Origin: Membranipora membranacea
Taxonomy: Eukaryota > Bryozoa > Gymnolaemata > Cheilostomatida > Membraniporidae
NCBI GenBank assembly: GCA_914767715.1
Contig: OU612075.1
Span: 16,370,001-16,434,000, forward strand
Length of the DNA stretch: 64,000 nucleotides
Direction of reading: 5' to 3'
In this document: positions 36,954 through 51,887 of the stretch, in pieces
Position numbering within the stretch: position 1 is the stretch's first letter
Layout: each line of letters opens with the position of its first letter
Notes under the pieces: model-generated
The model's input: the letters and a program-made list of their open reading frames with translations, nothing else
Databases searched by the model: none
Told to the model about the DNA's origin: nothing
Position numbers and translations under genes: made by a program

Positions 36954-39900
36954 AAATCAAAGATCAACTTTAGCTCAAATTAAAGTTAAACTTCAGAGCG
37001 GATATTCAATGTTTAATCATGACAGAGGCGCACCTAAGGGGTGTTGGAAACGATAAATTGTGAATCGTGTTTTTGACAAACAAAAAGAAAATGGAACCAT
37101 CATGTTTTTCTGCGTTGTAAGATTGGTTGCTCAAATTGCAAGTTTATCTTTATATTTACTGCTGTGAATTAGAAAGTCTCTAAATGTGTAAGTATGTATG
37201 ATTGAGTAGGTTAGGTGCTGATTTCAGATGCTGTAAGTTATATATGTAACAATTATTCAAGTATTGTTCTCCTTGCTGTAGAAAGCTATAAATTGACCTA
37301 TTCTTGCTCGGTTTTTTTATCATGACTCAAATGTAACCCGACTATCATTGACTCTTTGTTACATCTTCGAACCCTAGATTGACATACATTATAACCCAAT
37401 GTTGAAAGGAGATTATGTTTTACTCATCTTTTGCGTAAATTCTACCCATTCCAGTCATGAATCATCATCTTAAAAAACATCATCAACATAAAAGCATCAT
37501 CAATGAGAAATATGTAATTTAATAGTTAAATATTAATCTATTGTGAAATTCCTTTTCTCTGACATTCATCTATTATCTTTGAAAAAAGTTTTTCTTTTGT
37601 TTTGAAACTTTTACTTACATTACTCAACCAATAGAAAAGATGAATAAATCATAAAAATGAACCGCATGTTGAACACCATCCTCCAGTTGATTCGTCACGG
37701 TAGTTAAAGAGGGAGGGGCACTATTTTGGGCCTCAGTATACAAACTCATTACGTGCTGTTACTAATCTGGTTTCCTAAGAAATAAAACAAATTTCCTACT
37801 CTGAACATCAATAGCAACAATCAGTAGATCATACTTATAAGGCGTAGCTCAGCAGCAATCATGTATCAAAGACATCCGTCCAATAGCGAGGCGAAGCGCT
37901 AAGAGAGGTGGCCCAAATGATTACAACAGCAATGTCTCAAAATATGCCAATGTCTTGTAAAAGTACTGGTGAATTGTCACTAAAACCTATAACATGAATG
38001 CTACGTCATACTGGTACAATGATTTCGGACCATGGTATGAACACACTACACTGTAGGTACCTTCTAAGGTTTCAACTAATACAACTATGTATTGGTTATA
38101 TGTAATGATAAATGATCTCCATTGTTGGAAGACTCCTGATGAATCTACAGAGAAACACTATCGGGTATTAACACCTAATTGCATCTAAAGCAGACTTGCC
38201 TCAGGATCTCTAATATCATGATCGATTTGTTTGGGTATAATTGATCACAATGCTAAGAGAGTGACACAATAATGGGCTCACAGTATAGGACTCCCTGCAG
38301 CACCCTCCTTGATACTGGCAGCTATGTCTGTTACAAAAGTCTCCCTGGTTTTGTCTGCATGAAAATGTTTCTCCATCACCTTACAAACTTATGGAGGCAT
38401 TTTGACTGGTGAATAAGAGAAGACTATATCAAATTGAAAACTATGCTCTGCAGAATCAAACCTCATTCTCATACAGCAAGGATTCTCAAATCTTCAAATT
38501 GGGTGGCAAAACAGGACGCAGCCTGTTTGAGTCATAACTAATCAAAATCTAATCAAATCATTTGTCTAGGTTTGAAGGTTTTTAAGCTCATTTCTGACCA
38601 AACATCATGCTATGAATGTCCTTGTCACTTCCTTTTCGAACAAATTAGAACATCACAGACACACATTTTCAACTCGATGTCGTGCAGCTCAGGGCCATTT
38701 TCTCAACCGATTTCTCCCCAGGATGATAAAGCAAAATTGAAGATCGTCGACTCCATATCAGAACTGCATGATGGTAAATCGCATTGCCTCATGTGTGTTT
38801 ATTGTAAAGAGTTAATCCCTGATGAAGTTTATTTGGCCTCCTTTCTCACGAAGTAGTATCTCTTCGTATATTCTATCACCCTTACTTTGGCACTAGTAAC
38901 TCACATACCTAAAAGTTAATGAATTAATGAAAATTTTTTAGCTAATGTGGTTGTTTGTTGTGTTGTCCAGCTGTTCAATAATGCCTGTGGAGCCAAATCG
39001 ACACACTTAATAGATTAATCGATTGATTTATGTGAACATCTGTAGGAGAATATATTGATAAATTCATTTAACATTATATTTTAATCACTTGTAATGGGTT
39101 TATTTTATATTTGCCATGAGGCTTGATGTTACCTTGCCTATAATATTAATAGAATGACTTAATTGCTTCCTATCGAGCAAGGCGATTCACTTATTTGGTA
39201 TCCGGGCCTTCCCCATCACAGAAATGATAGAAAGACTATTCAAAATCTTGGGCTGGGCGATTTGAAACAAGGTGTTACCATCATGTTACTAGATGCCGGT
39301 TTGAGTTCTTGGTAATTAAGCAACGATTCAATCTGAGCTCAATTGAAATTCATTCAATAAAGTGCCTTAATTGCCAGTAATTAGGGCAACATACCTATTT
39401 GGTATGGAGCTTTCAGACCCAGAAAATGAAAAATGTTTTCAAGACCTGGCGGGTCAGGTGAACAAGATCTCACCACCTAAACTGGTACAATCTCATTAGA
39501 GGTAGGAGGGATACCAATTATTGCGACACATTTTTTTTATCAGTGTGTCATTGGAGAACTACCATCGATCGCTGGCTTCATACACCATGGGATGACGCTT
39601 AAACTAGGTCAATATCTGCCCAGCAATGGGAACTCTGAAACGGTCTATTCCAGCACGGAAGGGTGGGTCACTCTCCCACCCTCCCTGATTCCAGCAGAAA
39701 TAACGGTGCTCCAGTATTTCGCTCAGTATAGCAATCAATATAAACAGAAGAATAACTACGTTTGAGTTGGTAAATTAACAAAAGAATATGTTTCATGCCA
39801 TACACCCGGTCAATTTATCAAGATAACTCTTTCAATCACCTAGTGCACAGGTACTTGCTCCTCTCATCGAACTCCCTCATTGCTCTACTTACTCTCTTTT

Positions 39901-40629
39901 TTTTAAAAGTTCCTTTCAAAAATCGCAGAGATAGAAATAAAAAATATAAAAAAACCGGCAAACTTATTAAAACCGTAATTATTTGTTTACAATCCTCCCA
40001 AATGGTTCATCAAACCTCAGAACAAACAGTGCCTTAGTCATAAGCCAATACAGCCTACATCATATGTGCGTGTTACCTCACACGATGAAACCGTTTTTCC
40101 TGTTTTTTTGTAATTAATTCTTTTACAACAATTTTTTGCCATTCACTTTACACCACAACCAATGCATTGGATTAAAGATTAATAGTTTTTTCCTCTCCTC
40201 AGCATCTACAGACACAGCCTACAGTCACGTATTTTTTATGTGCAAAAGCAAAAATTTTGTGCAATTTACTGAGTAAGGAACATGTGCACTGTATACACGC
40301 TCCAGTATGGTGACTTTAACTATTATCCTGACCATATGGCCAGCCAATTGAAGCCCGCACATCATCCCATCATCTGTTTAAGCCGTTTAAATCAAACTGT
40401 GCGACAAAACAGTATTGTTGGTAAGGCGTTGGTAAGCTGAGAATACTCAAGCGTGACGACACATTGATTTAGATGCCAAGACAGACTGCTGATGACGGAG
40501 GCTGCATCATTCATATGGAGATACGCAGATAAGAACATAGGGGGTTCTCTGTCACAGTGTGTCGTGTTCATATCTGGCAAGGCATCAATTTTATCCATTG
40601 TTTACCCATTACATCATTTTCGGTAACAC
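36954..40629. other. Intergenic: VLCAD 3' UTR, then nothing recognised
   Basis: Candidate VLCAD polyadenylation signals are AATAAA at 37643-37648 and 37781-37786. From there to the TATA-like box at 40630 I see only short chance frames (the longest, 94 codons at 38572-38856, has no splice context or family resemblance). Confidence 0.5.
37643..37648 (+). promoter_or_regulatory. Candidate polyadenylation signal, VLCAD gene
   Basis: AATAAA about 690 bases after the VLCAD stop. A second copy at 37781-37786 is an alternative. Confidence 0.4.
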
Positions 40630-40637
40630 TATATAAG
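40630..40637 (+). promoter_or_regulatory. TATA-like box, cysteine-rich protein gene
   Basis: TATATAAG about 31 bases ahead of the ATG at 40661. If it is a working TATA box, transcription would start almost at that ATG, leaving little or no leader. That may favour the internal Met at 41234 as the true start. Confidence 0.45.
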
Positions 40638-40660
40638 CGAGAAGAAGATTTTAATTAACC

Positions 40661-43600
40661 ATGGAGGGTATAGAATATCATTCTATCAAAAAAGATCCAG
40701 CATATTGGTTTGCTCGGACACTGAACTGCTCAGGATCAACAACATCACCGCTATATACTTCATCAAGTACTGAGTGCTTGGAAGGTGACCAGTCATCAAT
40801 TAATAATACAACAACATTTTTTAGTACACAAGAGAGTGCCAGAAAACTTAAACGCTCCATTGACACATCAAACAAGCAGTTAGAAAACTTGGATTCACAC
40901 ATACAATCTAACCATCATCTTAATCGTCGACTTGGACGCGGATATCCACAACAAACCAACTCCTCCTTATCATTGTCGCATTATATAATCAGCGGGGATA
41001 TCATCAACAACAAGTGTGTTACATCAATTCAATCACAGAGCTCGAAGGTTGAACATAGAAACTGCAGGAAAACAGACGAGGAGGGTGATCTAAAATTTTC
41101 CTGCTGCCAAGCAGGGGAGCAGCGGCAGCAAAAATCAGCGGTATCGGAATCTAGTAACAAAAGGCAGCGGATTAATCGCTCTCAGAGGGGGATTTGCTAC
41201 GGTCTTTGTCCAAAATTACCAAGTCAAAGAACTATGATTATATTGATCTTCTGTTTGGTGGCACCTCTACATTTAATCGGCTACACATCTGCTATGCCTG
41301 GAGTTTTCTTTTCAGGAGACGAAAGCGGAGAGGATCAAGGTAAAGTCACTTAAATAATCACTGTTAAAAAAAGTGTCCGGGATTTTAATAAATGATTTCT
41401 TTCAGGATTTTCTTTCAAATCAAGAAACAGGCAGTTAAGTTTGTTCCTCCCTTCCTTGTTTGACATGACTCAGGATGCAGGTGGAAATTTATTGTTGCCT
41501 GTACATTTCCACAAAGTGCGCTATAAAACTCACTCCATGCCTACGGGCATCATTTGGCTCGCCAGTAACCTTATATTATTCATAATTATGGGCTAAAAAA
41601 ACCATTTTCAATTTTGCGTTAGTAACGTTTGAGCCGAACTGCCATAGCACCGACTTAACTTGTTCTATTTGTGTGATAGGAAATTTCAGAAAGAAAAATA
41701 TATTGCCCTAAATAAATCATCTACAAACTGCTATCAAGATGAAAGATAAAAGCGTCTAACATTTAACAGTAATTACCATCTTCACAAACTTCAAAACTGA
41801 AAAAGGAGACATTTACTCAGTTGAGACTGGGTTTAATCATTCACCTCAAAGTCGATTTTTGGATAAAAATGAAGAGAAATATGACTTGAGCAGCAAAAAA
41901 TATGGCCTATCAGAAAATTTCATATGATAACAAAAATTCCTCCTGATCATGGCTCAGTAATCACATTCAAAAGGATTAGCTGTTTGGGAAATTCCACAAG
42001 TCACATGTTGTAATAATTGTAATTAATGAGCCGGAATGGAAAACATTGGTAGCGAAATCCTGACAGATCTAACAACAAATTTCAATGTTTTTGCATCTTA
42101 TTAGCGCAATATGTTAACAGCTTATTGTTCTTAAAATACAGTATTGTTTTTCCAGTTTTCTGGTACTTTGTGGATGGTGTTTAAAATCGTGATTCAGGGT
42201 TCATTGTTCTTTTGATGGGTATAGTTATTTTTTTAAATCTAAAAAGAAAGGTCAAAACAGCGACCTTCAGTTTTGGTTAGATTTAATCCACTGGTGAAGA
42301 GGGTGCATTGATTCAATATACCTTGTTGACTTGTCCTTGTTCTGGCAGACAGACAGAGAGTTCACTTTAGAGTCAAGAGGACCAACCTCCTCCCCGCTGA
42401 GATTAATGTACTCTCTGCTGTTCAGAATTAGGCAATAAAATCAAAATTGGAGGATATCGGTTCAAAGTCCTGAGGGCAGTACGTGAGAAGAAAAAGAGGG
42501 TAACCCAGAAAACAATTGTATTTGATACTGAAAGCATGGCACTAACATGTTTTTATTTCTACATTTTATATTTATGCAGAGCAGATCCCCTTGTTTGTAG
42601 CCCTTCACCTCCTGCATAGAAGGTGCTGACCTTTACCAGACCCTCCCCCAGGCGCTACGACCAGTTACAAGAGACCCACTTTGTTAAAGATTTACCACTA
42701 CATAACTGGATTGTACTCTATCTATGTTTGCAGAACAATTGCACATGTCACACTTTTCAATCCAAATTTGGCCCAGCCTCTCCCCAAACCCAATCATTAA
42801 ACAGTTATAACTGTCAAAAGATCAGATAAGACTTATAAGTATGTAGATTTGAGAAGGAAATTACTCTTTAAATCGTAAATTTTACTGCTACGTCATCAAA
42901 TCAGCCCCAATTTGAGATTATTGAGATTTTAATCAAACTGATCACAATCGCGGCGTTTACCTCGTCTAACATAGACAATTGGTTTTGCTGCATCATAGGT
43001 GCTTGAGAAGAAGGGGGGCTAATCTATCATGTTCTGTGTGAAAATTTCAAAGTATGAGCGCATAAAACTGTTTTCTTTGGTTAATTGGTAGATTTACAAT
43101 AAGATCATCACTGTGTTATAGTGAAGCTCTGATATTTCAAACTTTTCGGTCTGATTGTGTGATGAGTAGGATAGATAGATAGCGCTGTAACTGTCCAGTC
43201 CGCATTCATCAGCTTCCACTTGTCCGCACTTCTGTACTCAGATATTGATGTAACAGCGGAATATTTGTAGTACGACTTACCCCCTTTTGAGGGCAGTCGG
43301 AACCAAAATAGAAAAGAGGCGACCGCTCACATCATCGATAGAGGGGTAATTTTAGGCTGATCAATATCTCTCGCATTGCTGATTATGTGCAATAAGGCCT
43401 CTATAGAGCATCTCGAATATCGAACATTTCATCGCCATGCAGGGGGCGTTTATTTAAAGTGCATCAGTAGAATTGAATATCCAATTAATGACCCTCCTAA
43501 TCTGTTCAGGAGATGTCTCGTTTTGAATGTAATTAAAAACTGTATACACCAAAGGCAACTTGTGCTACATTTTGATCCATTCACCACACTACAGGAAGAC

Positions 43601-46600
43601 TTATAAATGAGAAGCATATCTCATCACAAATTTATTCAGTTCTTTATACCAATAACAGTACTGGTATTTTTTCTGTAGAGTTCGGTCTGTTGCCAATGGT
43701 AGTAGAAATTTCAGATCAAATCATCCATAGCCACTGTAATGGGTTTTTTTTCTAACAATATAAGGAAATATATAAGCCATGATTGTCACACGCCAAATAA
43801 TTAATAAGAGTGTTGACACTATATTATGAGTTACACCCATCTGGGTAATGTAGCCAGGGGCAGAAAAAACAACATGCGCCAAATGACTCGCTCATCGTTA
43901 CATAGGATTATGATATAATTTAACTTTGATGAAGAAATATAAATAATCATTACTGGGACTCATTACTCAAAAATGCCACAATTTGGAGTTGGCTCACACA
44001 TAACTTTGATATGTCAGATTTTACCATTAATTTACAGCAACCTCAACCACATGGCTATGATTTTTTTCCAAGGCCAGTTTAACGTTTAGTCAATAAAAAC
44101 TGATTGAGGCTGCTGTAACCAAATGGACAGAGGTTTGACAGGTGCCCTAGGGAAAAAAGAGTGAATTATCCTGATATAATAAATTGGTCACGCAGGTATT
44201 CCAGTAAATAATAGAGGACAAATTATTTTCTAAATGCACCGAGATCTCAGCTGCTCCTGATTGATAATGTGACAGCTAAACACATGGACTGATCAGGGCC
44301 AATAACCACGCACCCAAACCATGTACTAAAGCCATATACTGAACAACACAGCAAGGTGCCACAAATCTAGGAGTACAATTATTTCTATTTATACTTCAAC
44401 TTTTTAGTCTTTGACCTTCATACTTTTTAAGCCGGCTGAGAACAATAATTTCTCAGTATACTCTAGACAAGGTTGATCTTGATTGTCTTCTCTTAATTGT
44501 CCAAATAATATATATTCAAGATTTATGTGCAATTGTTCAGCCTGTTGTACTATTCATGTTTTGTTGAAGGTCTCGACACACGGCTGTCTGAACTTCTCTC
44601 TCCAGAAGTCCCTTTGGCCAGAGAGTCAAACACCAACTAACTAACTCCTTGTTTTGACACCATGTAGTACATTATTATCTATATAGTTATATGCCTTTGC
44701 CTAGCTCCAGTGTTGAGACATGTCATTACGATATTATATTTCCTTTAATCTTCAGACCTATAATATCAGTTTGTTCTTGTTGTAGTATCGTGTTACCCTT
44801 GTGTGAAAGACATAGGAGAGAGAATGAATACACCAGGCAGTCCAATATGTAATGAGTAAGTAGCTAACAACAAAACTAAAAACTTAAGTACATTTATAGT
44901 CTTGATAGCCTGTGATATTGTGTGAGAAACCTATATGTTCTTAGTTTTGAAAGACCCATGCCCTACCCATTGTACCACGGCCACTCCCATGGAGTTAACA
45001 ACAAGATATGTTTTATCTGAGAGAATTTGAAGGCTGTATAAACCAAACACGATGAGACGTTTTGTTGGCGGTGGATGATATGCCAGTATTTAATGATCCT
45101 TTTTGCTTGGTAATATGAGTGAAATCGTGAAGGATCAAACTTCTCAACCGCCCCCACCATAATCCAATCATAGCATTTGTGTAGCTCAAAAATAACACAT
45201 TTTTGGCGGTTGGTAGCATTAGTCGTTGTTACAGCATGGCCATTTCTACGATTATGCATACTTTGTGGTGCACCATTTGGAAGGCATTGGAATCATGGTC
45301 ATATTTGGAGAGATTTGCTGGATAATCGTAACGATTCAAAGATACAAAGCAAAGTGATATATTTTGTATTGATTGGTGAGAGCAGTTCAAGAATGATGCT
45401 GAAACACTATTCTTAGTTGCCATGCGACTAAACTGACTTCTATACCATACATTGTAACCAGACATCCTTCCAGTCAGCCAAAATTGACATAGTTTGCCAA
45501 AGAAACCATTCACAAAGCAAATCAATGTTGATAGGTAGGTGGGTGGAACATTAAACTGACCGGTTTTGTTCCAAAAACAGTCGGAATGGAATGTCGAAAA
45601 AATTATTAACAATAACTTCCATTAATAATTTTGTTGGGAGAATCAGAGATCAAAGACTCAATGTCACATTGCACTTCAGATTGTTTTGGCATCTTTGGAA
45701 AGTACCCAATGGGCATGGGCAGGTTTTAGGATCCTTTTAGAGAGTTTGAGAACTGAAACTTTGCCAACTTGGAACCAAGTTCAGTTACCCAACTTTAAAA
45801 TGTGTCTATAAACTATGGATCTTCCTTTCTCACACACACCTATTGGCAATCATTATAAACATACAAATATTTTAAATGGGCTATCGGGGAAAGGGCCTAA
45901 CAGCTTTCTTTTAATAGTTTTCTGAGTAGTTATGGTTCAGGTCAAGTGTGTTGCGAGGTAACTTGCCTTACCCATCATAGTACTACCAGCATTGTGTATG
46001 GTGCACTTCACAATTCTGCACCTGTGTTTAGTTTACGGTCAACCGACAAAGGATGGTCAAACTCATCAATGAGGCAGTATAGAAGTTGGTCACACCCTTT
46101 GCTCCAGGGCGAGAAACTTTCAAACGCTAAGACACTACATCACTGATCAAGACATGAACACAAAATTTTTAGTTTTTACATCCAAAAAGTGAGCTAAAAT
46201 AGAGACAGGGTAGAATATAAGCAGATAGACATAGCAGCAGACTATATTCCAAGTGATAAAGACTGATATCTGATTTAGCGACACCTAGCCCAACTAAATT
46301 AAAAGTTCATTAGGGGGATGTGTTACACACTTGGCCCTTGAAGACCAAATTTCCCCTGTTATAAATACAAACCTGTCATATACCGACCCCCTAATTATAC
46401 CATGGCTAACATTGACCATTCAGTAAAATTGTGATCACCTTGGATAGAAATTTGCACTTTAACAGCAGGCCATTTTGATATCTTTGCCCTAAATATAGGG
46501 ATTACAAGTCGGTAATTTGCCGTAACAGCACATTTTTTCGAGTCTTATGGTGTAACATAAATTGTAGGATTGTTGGCTCCTGGCTACCACTTTCATATCT

Positions 46601-49600
46601 CAAACTCCTCTGACCCTCTTGGCCCGAGATTCACATGTTCGTGACGGCAATCCTCATTAAAGACCTGGCCAAGGAGCTGTCAAAAATGCAGTCAACCCTT
46701 TTGATGCTAAATGCCAGAAGCTAAATACTCAGAACATTTTTTGGAGCTTCGCTATTTCACACATGTATCTTTGATAATGTTACGTCGTAGCTTGAAGGCC
46801 ACCAGAGCACCTTGCGCTCTTAATTTTCGAGTTTCCCATGTCATTAAGTGGCAATTATATATTTCGGAGACCTTTATTGAGCGTTGCTTGGTGTGAAACC
46901 CTTGTTGTGTGAATCTCTGTAAGAGTTCAGGTCAGCTAGAACTTCCGGCTATCAGTGCTCCATGTTTAATTGTGATAAACTTCACGCCCTTGAACTGACC
47001 CTGGTGATAGAAGACAATATCTAAAGAGTTTTGTTCTCAACAAATAGCTATCTGATTCTCACATCCTCAACCAAAACCACAGCAACTTAGAGAGACAACA
47101 GAATTATGTGGATCGTATCATTCTCATAAAACAATGCATATCTGTTTCATCTTTTTTCTATTTATTGAAAGCTCTTGATTTCTATTCTAGGTTTTCCCGT
47201 TGTTTCAATGTTATCCGTTGCTATACTTGTAGGCCTGCGAGACTAACGGAATGTTTGGAGTCATGTAACCCCTCTGTTACTGGAGTGGAGGATCCATTCG
47301 ATCTCAACAACTTTGAGATGCTGGGAATACTTAATAACCTCGCCAAAAGAACAGTGATTGCAAACTGTGAAATCGATGAATGTAAGTGCAGCTGTCCTTA
47401 CAATCTGTGGCTGACCTGTTTTGAATCACTATCTGTCTCTAAATAGATAGTGTTATCAGCAATGGTAGATACAGACATTATCTCTGGTCACTGGTATCAC
47501 CCTTATCTTGTGACATGATGACTAGAAGTTATACCTGTATCTGCACAATTTTGGCTGCCTCTGTCCGCAAAGACAGAAGAGAGTCATTGAAGGCCTCATA
47601 GCCTAATTCTGATAGAGAAATGGATTTGGTTTTGAGCCTCAAAACAGTCCTGAAAATCTGAGCACTTTAAAGAGGCGTACAAAACCTGAGAAGAGTAATT
47701 GTTTTAATCATTCTATTCAGCTTCTCAATTTACAAAAAATTTGTTCTACATATTTGCCGGGCAGCTGTGCTGGTATCCTAATATATTACCATTAACCTAT
47801 ATCTGCCCATCTAAGTACTCGAGCTAACACAGTTATTGTCTAACTGTTGCAGGCTTCCTGCTGTGATAATGGGAGTCCCATTTTGCAACCTTACAATTTT
47901 CTACCCCTTTATTTTGTTTCAAATTTGAATCATTGATCACATGCATGCACCTTACAGCCCGTGCCTCCTATAGTGTTGGAACTCAGCCATCTCTTTAGGT
48001 TACACCAAATCAGACTCAATCCGATTGAATAGCCATAGATAGATGATAATATTGATCATGTACAGCTCATACAAGGCAAAATATTGGCGTTATGCTATTT
48101 CTTAAATTCACTTTTGGTGTGATCAATGTAACAACACTCCCCTTTTATCGTATGATTATACTTATTCGTTTTCTATGTTTTAGTTGTTGCACCTGGGGGA
48201 TGTAACTCGGATACACTACAATGTATAGATAAAATTCTCACACCAGGAGGTGGTGTATCATGCAGGTAAGAAAAAGACGCCACTCTTTATAATAAACTCA
48301 ATCATAGGTGTATGTTTTGGGCTGTGACGGTTCCGACTGAATGTGGGCGGCCAAACTTTCAGTCAATGAAAACTGACCCTGCCTAGTTAGTAGAACTCAA
48401 AAAGAAGTTCAATAGAGGTTGTTTAGCCCTGTCATGCGGCTACAAAAAACAGTAGCTGTGTGACAAGACTAGAGATTGTTGTCAAAGGCTTTCAACCAAT
48501 TTCAATAGTATAATACACAACAAAGAGTGTGCCAGTAGCTAGAGACAACCTCACGGCCTTTGTCTGTCCGATGTCTGTATAAATTGTGGCTAAAAATAGC
48601 CTGTTACCACCTGGGCCACCCACAAGAAAAGTGTGCGAATGAAAAGCGTGGAATCGGTTAATCCAGGCTAAAAAAATGTAGTATTACGTCTTAGAGTGGG
48701 AGTGCTTGCTTACTTCAAGCCTGCAGTAATTGTAGAAGATTACACCTTTTCGACTGTACAAGGCCCTTGAAGTGAAACAATGTTGACATATTTGTACGTC
48801 TTCAACTGACGAAATTGATCATCTTATTACACTTCTGGTATCTCCGGAGTGTAATTATCCTTCAGTAAAGAGACATGTGTTTTTTTAGACTTTGTCTTGT
48901 CTTGCGTATTAAACATGTCTTTGGCAACAAGTGAAATATCTTCCATTCAAAAGGTCGTAACTCCCATAATATAATCGGTTATGCCCAATAATGACTACTT
49001 GCACTGTCTGCGGTGTTTTTTGAGTATGAATCAACAAAATCTTGTAAGAGATCCACCCACAGGTTTTGTAATAACCAACCAGCCAGAGTGATAGAGCAAA
49101 TTTGAAACCTTTCTTATCTATGGAAATACTAACATGCCTTTTTGAATTGAAATTACTAACTGACTATCAAAGGAGAGAATGGAATTTGACATAAACGCCG
49201 GCCACTGCAGTTTGGAGCAAATGAGAGACCATTTGTAGCAATTTGGGGCTTTGTATATCGAAAGGCCGAAAACAGCTGCTATTTCTACCACAAACATTGT
49301 TCCCTGTTCCCATGACAGCATAAATTAGGCCCCGTCTCTTGCCAAAACTTGGCCGAAAATTTGTCAATGGGTGCTATTACTGTCCAAATTTCAGGGTCTG
49401 TCTTGAATTTGACAAGTTGATGGGTGTTAAGGCGGTCACCAGCCCATACTATGCCCTTGAACGATCCGCCATGGTGCACCACATACATTAAGGCCGTTAT
49501 ATGGACCATCAGCAAGTACATTACAGAAATGATGACCCATTTCCTTTCTCTAGGCTAGCTTTAACCTGTTGGGTCGAAGGAATGCGCCGATTGCATCACA

Positions 49601-51887
49601 AGACACCGCTATGCCCAAAATCTCTCAGGGCATCCATGTTCATATCGAATAAGGTGATAAAGTAATTTGGACTATTCACTTTCATTCGTTTCAAAATTAA
49701 TAGAAATTTTACAACACGGTTGGCCGTTTACAATAGCGAAAGTGTGTCACATTGCCAGAGTGAGAGACTACTACAAAAAGATGCTTATCTCAAAGAGTTG
49801 AGGGAGTAGTTACAATAATACTACATATTTTCACACTTAATTACCCTCCCACTAAAAAATTAGTCACTTTTATGAATCGAACATCAAAACAACTGAAGTG
49901 TCAACCCATTGAGGGTACATTAGTGACACATTCTCAGTCACTCAGCCAAAAATGTTTGCCTTCATTTTTGCAGACCCTCTAGACAGATGAAAATAAACTT
50001 TTATAGACAATTTGTTTGTTTTGTTGTGTTGACATTACACTAAGTTTGTATGTATTTACACCTGCAAATCAGTGAATTATTAAAGCAGGCTATGGCCGTC
50101 AAATGCTAAACTATCTCCTTTTTGTTAAGTAGTTTCTAAGAAAATCACTCATAAGGTTATAATCCAGTTATGGTAAACATTGCTCATAAAAAATTACTGT
50201 CTGTGTTCTTGGAAAAACCCTACAGCTATAATATAAGGCTACCATTTTGTGTAAGAATTTATTCCCTGTTGTTATCTAAACTTGTAACCCGTGGTCACCT
50301 CTGGTGATCTGGTCCTTTTAATCAAGGAGTAAGAGGACTCCTTGAATGAATTGACTGCAAAAGAGTAGCCAGTAACAGACCATTTTGTCTAAGAATGGGA
50401 AGGGTTACCAGTGCAGGTGCTGTCCCAAAGAGCAGAAAAACTCTTGTTTTAAATACTTTGAAGACATTTCACTATCACATGATAGTACCTATCTGGTAAT
50501 AAGGAGGTTTCGATATAGGTATTACTTAATCCACAGAGGTTATTGAGAGGAAACTCAAGCATTGTAGTGCGATGCACTATGTGTCGTAGGGATGTCACGG
50601 GACCTCATACTCAGCGTTTCACCGTTGTACGGCTCATTTCGAAATTACAAACAGCTCCTACTCGAGTAAATGTTATTAGGACCTTGGTTATTGGTGCAAG
50701 CAATTTGTCATTCAGTGCAAATTTCTCTGAGAAGGTAGAAGGCCTGTGACTTTTGATGTGGTTTGAAAAAGGGGTTTACGCAACCTTGCTTAAAACAAAC
50801 ATATTTCAGTAGCTTAATCATTATGAGAAAATGAAGCCGAGCGGGAGGATAACAGTCAAGGCCTTGCAAGTCATGAAATGTTTTCTACGAATTACCATTG
50901 AAAGCAAAGTTCAAATGCCCTAAATACTTGAAAACAACAAAATTGTCCTTTGCCGCCCATATTTTGTATTGATGTATGGGTCATTTAGACATTCCATGAA
51001 AACTTTGTGGCCTACATCAGTTGTGTGGTTGCTTGTTTTGTTGCGATATTTGAATATATCTGTTTTTTAATTGTAGTGATGATGATATGTTGAAGTTTCT
51101 TACTTGTACAGCGGACACACCAGACTGTGAGTGGAGAGATCATATCGAATCATTCGTCAGTAAAGCCAGAAGTGAGTGACAATACCTTCACATTATGTTG
51201 TGACCTTACAAACCTGGTCCCTTACAAACTGAATCAGCCTGTCTTGATAAAACTGAGGGGGGGAGGGGTTGGTGGGAAAGCAAGACAGTCCCCCCTCCAC
51301 CAACATTGCTTGCTAAGACAGGCTAAATACAAATTAGATATTATTTCAAATACTGAAGTTGTCTGCTCATTGATTAACAAAAGACAACTCCATGGAGGCT
51401 AAGCTAGAATGTCCTACAGCTTGCAGATTCCCAACCATTGAGTTTGTTCAACATTTGCTTGTGTCATCCGAATTGATTCAATTCAGCAGTTGTAATACAA
51501 TGAACAAGGTTTATCCAAGCAGAATTAAATGTTATCAGATACCTCAAATGCTTATGCAGATACCTCAAAGCATACATCAAAGCTCTCTGATAAAATTCTG
51601 CAGAGATCAAACTAGTTTCTTTGTATAACAACTGGCATGTTTTCATTGCTAACAATTTGTTTCATCTCTTTGTAGAGAGTATATGCAATGCTCCTGATAA
51701 ATGTATCACAGGAGGTCTTATATTTGTGGCAGGCCCTCAATGTAAGTCATTCAGAATGGCCAGTTTGACAAATCTCAGCACACTGACCCTGGCAGCGGCT
51801 CAAAACACAGCACCGGGCACCATCTTTGACACCCGGATATGCAGGCTAAACCACGCAGCGGTGGGCACATGTAGTGTCTCAAAATGA
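40661..51887 (+). CDS. Unrecognised cysteine-rich membrane or secreted protein
   Basis: Six exons: 40661-41339, 44786-44855, 47191-47381, 48184-48265, 51077-51171 and 51676-51887. All are GT/AG with consistent phases, giving 442 residues. Residues 1-191 are polar, Ser/Asn/Gln-rich and low in structure, with basic clusters. Then comes one hydrophobic segment (MIILIFCLVAPLHLIGYTSA, 192-211), followed by an acidic spot (GDESGED) and an ectodomain with about 19 Cys in spaced pairs (CYPC; RCYTCRP; SICNAPDKC). Read from the first ATG (good Kozak, ACCATGG) it would be a type II membrane protein. Read from Met192 (A at -3) it would be a secreted protein with a normal signal peptide and 251 residues. 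I recognise no domain family. Exon joins rest on phase and cysteine patterning rather than a known homologue, so the exact model is less certain than its neighbours. Confidence 0.7.
51236..51325. repeat. Imperfect fold-back, AGCCTGTCTTG...AAGACAGGCT
   Basis: Outer arms AGCCTGTCTTG (51236) and AAGACAGGCT (51315) enclose inner complementary stretches (GGGGGGAGGGGTTGGTGG versus CCCCCCTCCACCAA). It lies in the last intron of the cysteine-rich gene. The arms match the palindrome at 61101-61139. Confidence 0.65.

Noticed and set aside
38572-38856. 94-codon plus-strand frame with several Cys between VLCAD and the cysteine-rich gene
   Set aside because: No signal peptide, no spaced-pair pattern like its neighbour, and no splice or promoter context. 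Treated as chance.
45229-45612. 127-codon minus-strand frame in an intron of the cysteine-rich gene
   Set aside because: Irregular composition, no domain, no promoter or splice signals. Likely chance or a decayed repeat.
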